Source of the DNA: Chelonoidis abingdonii
Lineage: Eukaryota; Chordata; Testudines; Testudinidae
Direction: 5' to 3'
NCBI RefSeq assembly: GCF_003597395.2
Contig: NC_133770.1
Coordinates: forward strand, 77,888,892-77,952,891
DNA: 64,000 bases
The translations under genes were made by a program, and so were the position numbers. A model generated the notes under the pieces. It was given only the letters and a program-made list of their open reading frames with translations, was not told the origin of the DNA and did no database searches. This document shows positions 21,619 to 32,182 of the stretch, one piece after another (within the stretch, counting starts at the first letter, position 1; the number at the start of each line of letters is the position of its first letter).

Positions 21619-22784
21619 ATGGATGTCGAATGGCTGTTCCAGCTGCTGGCGGAGAGCCAGGAGCGGCAGCAGGTGGCGCCAACTGCGACAGCAGCAACAG
21701 GCTGCCCATCTCAAACAGCAGCAACAGCGGGATGCTGCACACCTCCAGCAGCAACTGCAGAAACATGCTGCTCAGCTGGAGCACCAGCAGCAGCTGATGC
21801 AGCAACTAGGGAGCCAGCTGCAGTGGCTCCTTGGGCCTGCGTCCCGCCCTGCTGATGGGTCCACGGGAGAAGAAGCTGGGGGCTCCCGTCCACCTGTCCC
21901 CCTGCGCCTGACCAAGATGGGCCCTGGGGATGACCCTGAGGCCTTCTTGGTCACTTTTGAGCACGTGGCCCTCATCGCAGGGTGGGCCCGGGACCAATGG
22001 GCCACTCTCTTGGCCCCGTACCTGACCGGACCAGCCCAGATTGCCTATCGCGGGCTAGCGACAGAGGAGGCAAAGGACTATGATCGAGTGAAGGCTGCGG
22101 TCCTGGACGCCTTGGATGTCAGCCCCGAAACCTTCCGGCAACGGTTCCGGGGCCAGACCTACCCGACAGGCGCCCGTCCCCGGCTGATCGCCCAAGGCTT
22201 GAAAAAGGCCTGCCGCCGTTGGCTGCAGCCGGAAACCCGCACAGCGGAGGAGGTGACCGAGCAGGTGGTCCTAGACCAATTCGTTCATATTCTGCCTGCC
22301 CAGGTGCGGGCCTGGGTACTCCACCACCAGCCAGCAACCCTGGGGGCAGCGGTCTCCCTAATGGAGGACTTCTTGGCTGCAGAGGCTTCTCTGCGGCCCA
22401 CTTTTCTGCCACCCACCCCAGGGACCGACCAACCCCGCGGTGAGAGGAGAGCATCCGCTTCAACCGGGCCGCGGCGTCCGAACCGCGGACCGGACCCCAG
22501 ATTGGCCCTCCGGGCTAAGCGCCCGGATCCGACCCCGTGGGCCTCCCCTGCGGGCCGGAGCCCCCCCCCGAAGTCCACAAACCGCCGGACACCGGGGCGG
22601 GCGCCCGGAGGTCGGACCCTGCTTCCGCTGTGGGAGGGTGGTCCACCTCCAGCGAGACTGTCCCGAGATGGAATGTGACTTTGGGCAAGTCTGCGCAGGG
22701 GAAGGCCGGGCCCGACGGCCCCAGCCCCCCAAGCTCACGATCCCAGTGGTCATGGGGGACCAAGCCACAACGGCCTTAGTTGAC
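21619..22784 (+). pseudogene. gag: gag: coiled coil, SCAN-like capsid and zinc knuckle (frameshifted)
   Basis: The likely start ATG at 21619 opens with [18 protein letters not shown], 95 bp after the LTR. The reading then moves to the frame of 21623-22678, with a glutamine-rich coiled coil (about residues 15-70) and a leucine-rich capsid domain. The capsid runs from about [14 protein letters not shown] to [15 protein letters not shown]. Its helical pattern (DPEAFxxxFE, AxxxGW, W, L.P.L.G.A) resembles the SCAN domain of vertebrate zinc-finger proteins. A second shift leads to the frame of 22440-22784, which holds a CCHC knuckle (C-X2-C-X4-H-X4-[15 protein letters not shown]). Capsid and knuckle would package element RNA. 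With two frame changes the copy is dead. The exact shift points are uncertain. Confidence 0.8.
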
Positions 22785-23010
22785 TAGGGCTGTGGCCAAA
22801 CGCTGGTCCACCAGGCTCTGGGACCACTGACCAATCCCGGTCTGGGCCCAATCCGTTTACAGTGCATCCACGGGGATGTCTGGCCCTACCCGAGTGCCTG
22901 GGCCCGACTAACGGTAAATGGCCTTACTTGCTCGTTGGTAGTTGGCTTGGCCCCCCGACTAGCCTACCCCGTGATTCTGGGATGAGATTGGCCCGCCTTC
23001 GAGGGGCTCC
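22716..23010 (+). pseudogene. Retroviral-type aspartic protease (broken)
   Basis: In the same frame as the knuckle, the sequence reads KLTIPVVMGDQATTALVD, then a TAG stop at 22785-22787, then GCGQTLV. The stop replaces the residue after the catalytic aspartate in the usual D-S/T-G motif. The flap region follows, then AYPVILG with a TGA stop at 22983-22985 and DWPAF. The VILGxDW motif is the conserved protease C-terminal part in gypsy elements, and TGA is one C-to-T step from CGA. The family enzyme is a homodimer that matures Gag-Pol. This copy is inactive. It is followed by an acidic linker (METEEGAEKIEAE..., 23055-23252). Confidence 0.78.
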
Positions 23011-23054
23011 TCCAATCCATACCAGCCTTAGAGGCTGAGCCCCAGGAACCCCCG

Positions 23055-24551
23055 TTGGAAACAGAAGAGGGCGCCGAGAAGATTGAGGCTGAAACCCCGG
23101 AGGCCGAAGGTCCGCAGGAGGGAGCCCCCTCCGAGCCCCGTTTTGATATGGACTTCTGTCGGGACCAGCGGGCTGATCCCACTCTCAGCCGGGCCTATGA
23201 ACAACTCGAGGCGGTCGATGGGTCAGTTATCGACCCTCATCGGGCCACGGAGTGACCCCACTTTGAACTCCGGCGAGACAGACTCTATCGGGTCGAGCAG
23301 GACCCCTGCACGTGGGAACCGCGGATGCAACTTCTCGTGCCCCGCTGCCACCGACGGGCGGTGATGAGCCTGGCCCACGATATACCAGCAGCTGGACACC
23401 TGGGGCACGAGAAGACGTTGGCCGGAATTCGGGCCCAATTCTACTGGCCGGGGCTTGATGGGGACGTAAAATGATACTGCAACTCTTGCCCGGAGTGTCA
23501 ATTGGCCGCCCCGCCTCGGGTACCTAAGGCGCCATTGGTCCCCATGCCACTGGTTGAAACCCCGTTCGAACGGGTCGCCATGGACCTGGTAGGCCCGCTT
23601 CCTCGGAGCGCGGCCGGTTTTCAGTACATCCTAGTCCTTGTTGACTACGCCTCCCGGTTCCCAGAGGGGATCCTCCTGCGGAGCATCACAGCCTGGACCA
23701 TCGCGGGCGAGTTGGTGAAGGTATTTTCCCGCGTGGCGTTGCCGAAAGAACTCCTGACCGACCAGGGCACCAACTTCTCGTCGCGGTTACTAAAGCAGGT
23801 CTGCAGGCTCTTGGGGGTAAAACAACTCCATACCTCCGTCTACCACCCCCAGACTGACGGGTTGGTAGAACGGTTTAATCGTACCATCAAGGCCATGCTG
23901 AAAAGGTTTCCACCGAAGAATCTACACCATTGGGACCAAGTCCTACCGCCTCTACTACTAGCCATTCGGGAGGTCCCCCAGGCGTCAACCAAATTCTCTC
24001 CCTTCGAACTCTTGTACGGGAGGAGGCCGCGGGGCCTCCTGGACATGATGAAGGAGATGTGGGAGCAATTGGCCTCCCCAACCCAGGGCCTCCTCCAGTA
24101 CGTCTTCTGGCTGCGAGAACACCTTGCCCAGGCGGGGACCCTGGCGCGGGAAAACCTGAAGGTAGCCCAAGAGAGACAGAAGCGGAGTTATAATCAGGAA
24201 GCGCAGGTGCGCGAGTTCGCTCCCGGAGACCGGGTTCTGCTGCTCCTACCCTCCAGTGAATCGAAGCTGTTGGCCCGCTGGCAGGGCCCCTACGAGGTAA
24301 CTTGGAAAGTCGGACCCGTTAATTATGAGATTCGCCAACCGGGCCGCCGGAGGGAGAAGCAGCTATATCATGTTAACCTGCTGAAGCCGTGGCGGGACCG
24401 GGAAGGTCTGTTGATTGACCCGTGCCCACCAGAATTGGAGCTGGGCCCGGAGGTGGCCCAGACGGAAGACTTAACGGAACCCTCGCTGGGGTGCTCCCTG
24501 ACGGACGAGCAGTATAAACAGGCCAAATGCCTCCTGCGGGCATTCAGGTGA
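23055..24551 (+). pseudogene. Integrase, upstream of the reverse transcriptase (two in-frame stops)
   Basis: In the pol frame, an acidic linker (23055-23252) ends in TGA at 23253-23255. The HHCC zinc-binding domain follows: histidines in SLAHD and GHLGH, then CNSCPEC, with TGA at 23472-23474. From 23502 the frame is open for 349 codons. Counted from that Met, the catalytic residues are D28 (AMDLVG), D87 (LTDQGTNFSS) and E123 (TDGLVERFN). That is an exact D,D-35-E arrangement. A GPY/F module lies at about residues 250-295 (WQGPYEVTWKVG and LYHVNLLKPW). The enzyme would insert the cDNA into chromosomal DNA. The core catalytic domain is intact, but TGA at 24549 cuts it from the reverse transcriptase. 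Its place before the polymerase defines the Gmr1 group. Confidence 0.9.
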
Positions 24552-25232
24552 ACCTTCACGGCACTACTGGGCTACACGCCCTTAACCTGTCACACGATCC
24601 AAACAGAGCCCGGGAAGATCGTCCAAGAGACCACCCGGCCGTTACCGTACCGGATGCGCCAGGAAGTCGAAGAGGAGGTCCAGGCCATGTTAGCCCTGGG
24701 AGTGGTCGAACCGTCCCGGAGCGAGTGGCGCAGTCCAGTGGTCCTGGTGCCCAAACCAGACAGCACCCGCCTGTTCTGCATAGATTTCTGGAAGGTCAAC
24801 GCCATATCCCGCTTTGACACCTACCCGATGCCCCGGGTTGACTAGCTGCTGGGCCGCCTCGGGGAGGCCCGGTTTATTACCACGCTGGATCTCAGCAAGG
24901 GTTACTGGCAGATCCTGCTTGAGGAGGTTTCCAAAGAGAAGACTGCCTTTGCCACCCCGTCGGGACTTTATCAGTTCACACGGATGCCCTTCGGTCTCCA
25001 TGGGGCCCCCGCGACGTTTCAGTGGCTTATGGACCATCTTTTGCGGCCACATCAGGAGTACGCGGCCGCCTACCTACATGATGTGGTGATCTGTAGCCGC
25101 TGCTGGGAAGAACATCTAAACCGGGTCGCGGCGGTCCTCAGAACCCTGCGGCAGGCAGGATTGACGGCGAACCCTAAGAAGTGCAGAATAGCCTGGCAGG
25201 AGACCACCTACCTCGGTTATACCGTCAGATAA
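24552..25232 (+). pseudogene. Reverse transcriptase, active-site mutant
   Basis: In the same frame as the integrase, after TGA 24549-24551. Visible motifs are YRMRQEVEEEVQAMLALGVV (fingers), SPVVLVPKPD, LDLSKGYWQI with the first catalytic aspartate at 24888-24890, and FTRMPFGLHGAPATFQ. The palm motif reads YLHD at 25071-25082, where the family has Y-x-D-D, so the second catalytic aspartate is histidine (CAT at 25077-25079). Stops occur at 24843-24845 (TAG) and 25230-25232 (TAA). The thumb follows (LGYTV). The family copies element RNA into DNA in virus-like particles. This copy cannot. Confidence 0.92.
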
Positions 25233-25905
25233 GTGAAGCCCCTCATGGGAAAAGTACAAGCCCTCACAGAGTGCCCCACGCCGACAACGAAACGGCAAGT
25301 GCGGCGATTCCTGAGACTTGTGGGATATTACCGACGGTTTATCCCGCAGTTTGCATCCATTGCTGCACCTCTGACCGGGCTGTTAACCAAGAATAGCCCC
25401 CGGCAGATACATTGGACCCCGGAATGTGAGACGGCCTTCAGAACGCTCCAAAGCTGCTTACGTCAGGAACCCGTCCTGTATAGTCCCGATTTTGATAAGC
25501 CGTTCATCCTCCAGACGGATGCATCCGAGGTCGGCCTAGGGGCGGTCCTGTCTCAGGAGGGAGACGGGGGAGACCACCTTGTACTGTACTTAAGCAGAAA
25601 ACTATTTCCCCGAGAGCGGAACTATGCCTTAATTGAAAAGGAGGCCCTTGCGGTGAAGTGGGCATGCGAGGCCCTTCGGTTCTTTCTCCTGGGCGCCCCA
25701 TTCACCCTCATCACTGATCACGCACCCCTTCAATGGCTCATGTGCATGAAGGACAACAACGCCCGCATCATGCGCTGGTACCTGGCCTTGCTCCAGTTTA
25801 CCATCCAGCATCGGGCTGGCTAGGACCATGCTGACGCGGACTTCCTCTCCCGCCTCAACGAGATGGAACAGCCTGGCCCCGACAGGTGGGAGCCAGACTT
25901 GAGGG
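25233..25905 (+). pseudogene. RNase H domain and pol C-terminus
   Basis: The domain follows directly after TAA 25230-25232. The region first has the connection-type segment GYYRRFIPQFASIAAPLTGL, then RNase H with FILQTDASEVGLGAVLSQ, the glutamate in NYALIEKEALAVKWA and the aspartate in LITDHAPLQWL. The typical gypsy metal-binding acids are therefore present. TAG at 25821-25823 breaks the conserved HRAGxDHADADFLSR end. The frame then stays open towards the polypurine tract and into the 3' LTR. RNase H removes the RNA strand during cDNA synthesis. There is no additional chromodomain or env after it. Confidence 0.9.
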
Positions 25906-25912
25906 GGGGGCG
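25900..25912 (+). promoter_or_regulatory. Polypurine tract
   Basis: TGAGGGGGGGGCG directly precedes the 3' LTR start TGTAACG. This is the expected site for plus-strand primer formation. The final CG is not purine-only, which may be decay or part of the element design. Confidence 0.75.
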
Positions 25913-27246
25913 TGTAACGAGGCGGTGTGGCTCCCCTCCTCCCCAGGGAGGGTCGAGCCCCGTCAATCACCCATAGGGGCGGGGCCACTGAGCGGAAGTC
26001 CGCCCCTCAGAGGGTCAAGCGGCAACCCAGAAGGATAAAAGCTGGCCCTCAGCCCTCAGTTGGAGCCCAGCCACCGTCAGGAGCAGACCTGCCAGCAGGT
26101 GCTCGTGACTGGGAAGCTGCTGAGGCCGGGGGCCAGTGCCCTTACTGGCCAGAGCTTCCCCGCGCTCGCAACGACGAGGAGCTGCCAGAGCCGCCCCGTC
26201 CCTGCTACTGCCCTGAGGAGCTCCCGGAACAAGCCTGGCCGGACTTCCTGGGGGAGCTGCCGGACCTGCCGCCCAGCCCTGATTGGGAGGAACCGATGGT
26301 GCTGGACATCCCAGGAACTGAGACCACGGACCAGGTAGGCATGGAGGGGGATATCAGAAGTAGCCCGGGGGCAGCTGACTCTAGTTAGGCTGCAGATGTA
26401 CCGGTACCAATGTCAGTGTGTTTTGGTCAGGATCCCCACTGACCACCTTCAGCGGTGACAGCTGCTACTAGGGCCCCGGGCTGGAACGCAGAGGAATAGG
26501 TGGGCCTGCGTTCCCCCTGCCACCCGTCCTCGGGTGGCAGAATCCCCCTCCCCCCGGCCTAAGGAGGCCATCAGGCTTAGTGAGTTACTGCTCAGCCCTG
26601 AACCACAGGGGTCTGCGCTTTTGATCTAACTGTGTGTTTGGTGCCCCACCTGAACCAAGGGCTGGGCCCCCCTTTGACTGTGCCACTGCTCGGTCCTGCC
26701 TCAAAGGCCCCGAGCCACCTGAACTATTGACAGCTCCACCCTGAACCAGAAGGGTCAGAGCTGATCTAACTGTGTGTTTGGTGCCCCGCCCGAACCAAGG
26801 GCTGGGCCCCGTTTAACTGTACTGCTGCTCGGTCCTGTCCCAAAGGACCAGAGCTACCTGAACTGTTTGTTTGGTGCCCCGCCCGAACCAAGGGCTGGGC
26901 CCCGTTTAGCTGTACTGCTGCTCGGTCCTGCCCCAAAGGACCAGAGCTACCTGACCTGTTTGTTTGGTGCCCCGCCCACACCAAGGGCTGGGCCCCATTT
27001 AACTGTACTGCTGCTCGGTCCTGGCCCAAAGGACCAGAGCTACCTGAACTGTTTGTTTGGTGCCCCGCCCGAACCAAGGACTGGGCCCCGTTTAACTGTA
27101 CTGCTGTTCGGTCCCGCCCACAGGGCCCAAACCGCCTGAACTATTGACTGCAGTCCCGAGGACAGAGGCCCTCGGACAACGGGACGAGGCCAGTGTGGCT
27201 CCCCTCCTCCCCAGGGAGGGTCGAGCCCCGGCAACACCTCGTTACA
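25913..27246 (+). repeat. 3' LTR of the Gmr1-like element
   Basis: 1334 bp with the same termini as the 5' LTR. TATA-like ATAAAAG is at 26035-26041. Compared with the 5' LTR it has three extra 93-bp units and an extra 47-bp block (about 26728-26775). Since both LTRs are identical at insertion, the length difference arose later, or one LTR lost units. Confidence 0.92.
26638..27149 (+). repeat. Five-unit 93-bp tandem repeat in the 3' LTR
   Basis: Units start TTGGTGCCCC at 26638, 26778, 26871, 26964 and 27057. The last four are exactly 93 bp apart, and the first is 140 bp away because of an inserted block. 93 is a multiple of three, so any open frame repeats every 31 residues on both strands (26774-27139 plus, 26766-27077 minus). 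These frames are by-products, not genes. Confidence 0.88.
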
Positions 27247-27250
27247 CTGT

Positions 27251-29699
27251 GCAGGAATGAAGAGTGTATAACTGCACTTGCCATAAGCAATCTGCCTTGA
27301 CAATTTAGGGCCAAATCAATAATCCTTACTCATGTTTAGTAGCATTTATACTAGCAGCGAGATTAAGTGCTACTAACATACTTAAAGGAGTATGGAACTG
27401 GGCCCTCATGGATTAGGGTAGGATTCTTTCACTGAGTCCAGTTATACATGTGATCCTGTATTTTCAAGATTATATCTCATCCACAGTATACCTACATAAA
27501 TATGCATTGCCAGGGAGCAAGGATCCTGAGCTGGAAGCACCAAACCCAGGTCTGCACTGTGGCATTGGCAATTTACTTTATGAAGAATAATTAAATGGTC
27601 TGGCAATTCCTGTCTTGAGGCTGTTGGCTCTTGCTGTTGCAAAGTTGACTTTGATGGAACAGCTTGTGTGAATAATTGCTATTCAGCATGAGAGAGGGTT
27701 ACAGAATTGGGCCCTATGTAATCTGATACATTCTGAACATTGAACCATTCTAAACCATGCTCCATTTATAAAGCATTTGGAAAAAATATACACACATTGC
27801 ACCCAAACGGGAACACTTGCACAGAACCTGCAAGCTGCTGTTGAACAGCAATGCAGGAATATTGTCTTCTGCAGGAGTGTCGCAGCTTTCCTGCTGAATT
27901 TGTATCCATGCTGGAACATAGATGCACAAGAATAATTGGCTTGTTCAGTAACTTGTCCTTATACTGCCATGAGGGTGGGTTCGCTCCACTGGGTTCTCAA
28001 ATCAAATATACTGTAAGTGTGGGGAAATAGCCTTTTATGCTCATATACTGTATGAACTGCTTAATCATTCATGTCTGAAAATTAGCTGTATGCCATTATT
28101 CACCGAGGTACATTAATAGCAGCCAGTATTTTACTGCACTCCCACAGCAGAAGGAAATATTGGCCCATCATGCATTCAGGAATATGCTGGTCTGCTGGGT
28201 AAATATGTATTTGAAAGGGACCGTGCCTTTTTAACAAAGGACCAAGCCACTGCTGCCTACTGGATGAATACATATTGACCAAAGGAGGCCCATTTCTGTC
28301 TAAATAATGTATTGCACATAGAATATGAAGGGTCAGACTGTGCCTAGCCCTAATGCATCTGCCTAGAAGGGGAGGGAGGGGATGGGCTAATAGAAATGAA
28401 AAGATATGAATATTTTAAGCGCAATTATTTTAATAGTTATAATGAAAGATCGAACCAAACAGTCCCTAACCCATCCCCGTAGGGCAATCTAGTACAGGAG
28501 CATAAGGGAAACAGCCTTGTTGGCATTCCCTCTCCTCCCTTCCTGGTACACAAGTGCAGTTGCCCTACGTCGCTTGATTGCAGACCATTGTGCTATACTT
28601 CCTGCTGTGGTTACTGCTGCCTCCTGCCAGCAACAGGTTGCTGAGGTGCCCATCTCTTAATATTCAGTCTCAGATCTCAGGCCACCTACCTCCTCTCAGC
28701 AGACATCTCCCGAGCTACAGTCTTTAGCCTGATGATGCCTTCTGCCCATACACAGCCTCAAGCTTTTTCTTGACTCTGGTCCACTCAGGCCTCAGGATAT
28801 TACTTCCTTTTTTTGTACCGTAGGGATTATGGAGCTCTCTGTCAGCTAGATGTTGTACTGAGTAACACTCTACTAGCTACACCTTTTCCCTCCAGGACAG
28901 CTGAGATGGAGAGAAGTTATGTTGGTTCATACAGTACTTGTTCTGCTATCATATATTGTGCCCACTCTGCACATAGAGTTAAAACACATCAAACCCCGTA
29001 GAAAACTTTTTTTTAAAAATGAGGTTTGCCAGTGTTAATCACTGCCCACTCCTGTATGACCCATAGCCCTCATTTTTTAATGGTGTTATATTTGGGTTTG
29101 TTTGCTGAAGGCCATTGACAGTGAGCAGGGAGATAAGGTTAGTGAGGTGCCAGGAAGCTTCTACTTAGAGAAATTTCTAAAAATCACCATTTCACTGTCT
29201 TCCTTACATGCCTCATGAACATTTTGGCAGCCTGCCAAAATCACTGACAATTTTAAGGCCCGTGAGGCTTCAGTGTGCCTGCATTCATCCTGTGCCCTGA
29301 AGGAAGCAGGGGTCCTATGGTAAAAACTATATGTGATCTGATTAATAACTGTATTTCAGCGCACAAGGGGATTGGATTAAGATTGTGTGGGCCACTGTAA
29401 ATCTGGTATTTCATCACTGTGTAACCTGAACAGAGTTATAGATAGTGCAGTGCCCAAACCTCTCAGTGGAAGGAGGGTGGGAGGTGCCCACTCTGGGGCA
29501 TGATTCTACACTATTTAAGGCAATGGGACTTTGCCATTGACTTCAATGGCTGCAAGGTATCAGCATTTCTTTTTTTTTCTACAAAAAATCGCTGTACTAT
29601 AGAAAACACTTTTGGCAGTCTCCTGCCTATTATGCTTCTATAAAACAAATTGATTTTTACTCAGTAAAATTTTGATATGGTATTGCATGGAAAATTATT
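27251..29699. other. Unassigned stretch
   Basis: AT-rich DNA. Short frames occur, such as 27442-27642 and 27683-27919 on the minus strand. No repeat or exon was recognised. Confidence 0.35.
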
Positions 29700-30830
29700 T
29701 CTTCATCTGGAGAAGATAATGACCTTGGCACAATAAGTAGAAGTGTGCTAATGAAATTTGCTGGTAACCCAAAATTGCGAGGCCTCATCAGTACAGAAGA
29801 GGATTAGAATTTTATACATAAATGTGGATGGATTAGATTTTTAGTGGCAAATGTTAACTTCACTGATGCACACAAACTAATGAAAAAATATTTCCATTGC
29901 TAATAATCAAACTATACAGAGGCAAAGTAAGAAAAATGCTTCTTGAGAAATTATTAGAATTTGATTTAAAGATGTTCAATTTGTATATTTTGACATGTGA
30001 CATTAACAATTTTTGTGTTAATGGTTATAAAGCTTTAACTTTTTGAATCACATCATCTTCTGTCATTAAATAATTATTGCCTGATGCTCATCCAATAATT
30101 TCCTGCAATGCTGAAGAACTTAAATTGATAATAAAAAAAAAAAAAGCTTAAACCCCATTATTTCCCACAACTGTGAAAATTTAAATTGATAAAAATTGGG
30201 GAAAATGTTTAAAAATAAGTATTGATATTACTTGTAAAAATTGTATATAAAAATTGAATTCTGCCGAAGCTAATTATACAGGAAGAATTGGTGAGCATTG
30301 AGGACTGAAGTAATAGAAATAGGGTGACATTTAATAGCACAAAATGCAAGGTCATGCACTTAAAGACTATTAACAAGAATTTCTGCTTGAAACTGGAGGT
30401 TGCTCCCTTAGAAACAAAGGAAAAGAAAGACCTGGGTGTATTAGTTAGGAGAGGCAAATGTGATCCTAGTATATATCAGGCGAGGTCTTACCAGTGCCTT
30501 GTACAATAGTTTCAGTTCTTCCTTTTCTCTACTGGAAATACCTCATCTGGAATACTGTGTACATTTGTGATCACCCATGTTTAAGAAAGATGAATTCAAA
30601 CTGGAACAGGTGCAGAGGAGGACTATCAGAATGATTAGGGAAATGGAGAGCCTATCTTATGAGAAGAGACTAAAAGCACTTGGTTTGTTTAACCTAGTGA
30701 AATGAAGGCTGAGAGGGGATATGATAACTCTCTATAAATACAGCGGGGACATGACCACCAGAGAAGGAGACAAGCTATTTAAACTAATGAGAATGTGATT
30801 ACTAGAACAAATAGGTATTAACTGGCCTCT
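29700..30830 (+). mobile_element. CR1/L3-like LINE fragment, plus strand, interrupted
   Basis: Two collinear pieces of the CR1 polymerase 3' part are visible. One is about 29700-29879 (GAAATTTGCTGGTAACCC, AGTACAGAAGAGG). The other is about 30298-30830 (TAATAGAAATAGGGTGACAT onward). The second piece encodes fragments such as NSTKCKVMHLKTINKN and KDLGVLV at 30324-30509, the usual CR1 post-catalytic region. Later, EFKLEQVQRRTIRMIREM precedes YEKRLKAL. Stops are frequent. The gap between the pieces is filled by an AT-rich insertion. Confidence 0.75.
29880..30297. repeat. AT-rich insertion within CR1
   Basis: About 420 bp separate the two CR1 pieces. It contains two related sub-blocks: AAATTGATAATAAAAA at about 30123 and AAATTGATAAAAATTG at about 30183. 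Exact borders and target duplication could not be fixed. It is probably a transposable element that I cannot name. Confidence 0.4.
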
Positions 30831-30900
30831 GTTCCCTTCAGGGCTGAAATGTAAACCTTTTTAGTTGGTACTGTGTCTTCTTCCACTCCATTCCCAAGTA

Positions 30901-31075
30901 CACCGCTGCCTTGATATAACGCCACCCGATATAACACGGTAAAGCAGTGCTCTGGGGGTGGGGCGGGGCTGCGCACTCCAGTGGATCAAAGCAAGTTCAA
31001 TATAACATGTTTTCACCTATAACACGGTAAGATTTTTTGGGCTCCCAAGAACAGCGTTATATTGAGGTAGAGGTG
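30901..31075. mobile_element. Mariner/Tigger-type MITE with TA duplication
   Basis: 175 bp with inverted ends CACCGCTGCCTTGATATAAC and CACCTCTACCTCAATATAAC (right end read in reverse). TA lies on each side, at 30899-30900 and 31076-31077. The ATATAAC motif recurs inside. There is no coding capacity. TA target and end sequence fit a non-autonomous Tc1/mariner-pogo family element common in turtles. Confidence 0.8.
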
Positions 31076-31077
31076 TA

Positions 31078-32182
31078 TATTAATTACATGTGGATGCTTA
31101 GCATGAGATTGTTGAACACTTTTCATAGATTCCAGATTTTTCATTGTTTTTGTAACTCTACTGGAAGTGTGAAAACATTATATTTTGCCTTTTTTCTATT
31201 CAAAAAACCTTGATTTTCATTCCTTTCCAGAGTGGAACATAAGTCAACATCTTTGTTTTCTTGCTTATGCATCAGCATCATTAATATCCACCTAGCTTTA
31301 GCAATTGGGTTCGTGAACTTGTGCTCCATCTGGCTCTGTTAAGCAGAGGATAATGACTGGAAGTCCTACATAAACATTGGGGCGGATCTTAAACTGGTAT
31401 AAATAGATGTTCTGACTTCTGTGGTGCTCTATCAATTTACACAATCAAAGTGTCTGTCCCTGGTTGCCCTTTTTTTATCTTGATTACTTGATTGTGATAT
31501 AGATATTTGGAACTCTGAGGATGTTATGTACCATACTGTATTATAATTTCATGATATATTAGGTTAGATTTTTGTCTCAACTCCCTATGCTTTTGAATTT
31601 CCTGGCTGTGCCTGGATATTTTTTTTTTTTTCTGTGTCATATATCCAGTGTAGCTTTCCTTTGTATTTGGGAATTTGTCTCTATTATGATGGCTGTAAAC
31701 ATGAAGATATGATAAAAGGTTGATTATATACGAGTCTATTTCCCATTTTAATATGGTTGTAAAATACTCTACAAAGAATTTAAGCTGCTATCAGGCATGT
31801 ATGCACAAAATGTGTGGGATTTCTGAGGTTGATCTATTTCTTTTTTAATAACGAATAATGGATTTTATTTAAAAATGACATTCATATGGATGTACTAGAT
31901 TGTCCTATATTTCCACTGTTAAGAGTATATTCACATGGTGAATATTCAGTGCTCATAGAGTTTGCCTCTAGAGTCTTTTTAAAATAATGTATCTTAACAT
32001 AAAAAGAGTTGGTGAAATTTGTCAGCTTCTTCCACCACAACTGTACTTTTTGTGGTGGTTTAAAAACAAACATACAAAAAAAACAGTCCCAGATCTACCC
32101 TTCTTGTAAACTTTGCATTTATTCATACATCCTTTTCAATTTTTAAAATAAGTAACATTCTGATTGAGAGTCCCGAAAGTGA
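31078..32182. other. Unassigned AT-rich stretch
   Basis: T-run at 31619-31632. No gene recognised. Confidence 0.35.

Larger units (their letters stand above)
20522..27246 (+). mobile_element. Full-length Gmr1-like Ty3/gypsy LTR retrotransposon (decayed)
   Basis: The element is 6725 bp, with LTRs at 20522-21523 and 25913-27246. Both begin TGTAACGAGG and end CCTCGTTACA, and they are flanked by 4-bp CTGT duplications (20518-20521, 27247-27250). The internal order is gag, zinc knuckle, protease, integrase, reverse transcriptase, RNase H, then a polypurine tract. Having the integrase before the reverse transcriptase is the Ty1/copia order inside a Ty3/gypsy-type element. That is the defining feature of the Gmr1 group of deuterostomes. 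The coding region is broken by apparent shifts in gag and eight in-frame stops in pol, so this copy cannot move unaided. GC content is far above the flanks. Confidence 0.93.

Noticed and set aside
26766..27139. Long open frames on both strands made of 31-residue repeats
   Set aside because: They arise because the LTR repeat unit is 93 bp, a multiple of three. They lie inside a 3' LTR and lack any domain.
26638..27149. Regular spaced repeats that could suggest a CRISPR-like array
   Set aside because: The 93-bp units are contiguous with no unique spacers, in a vertebrate LTR.
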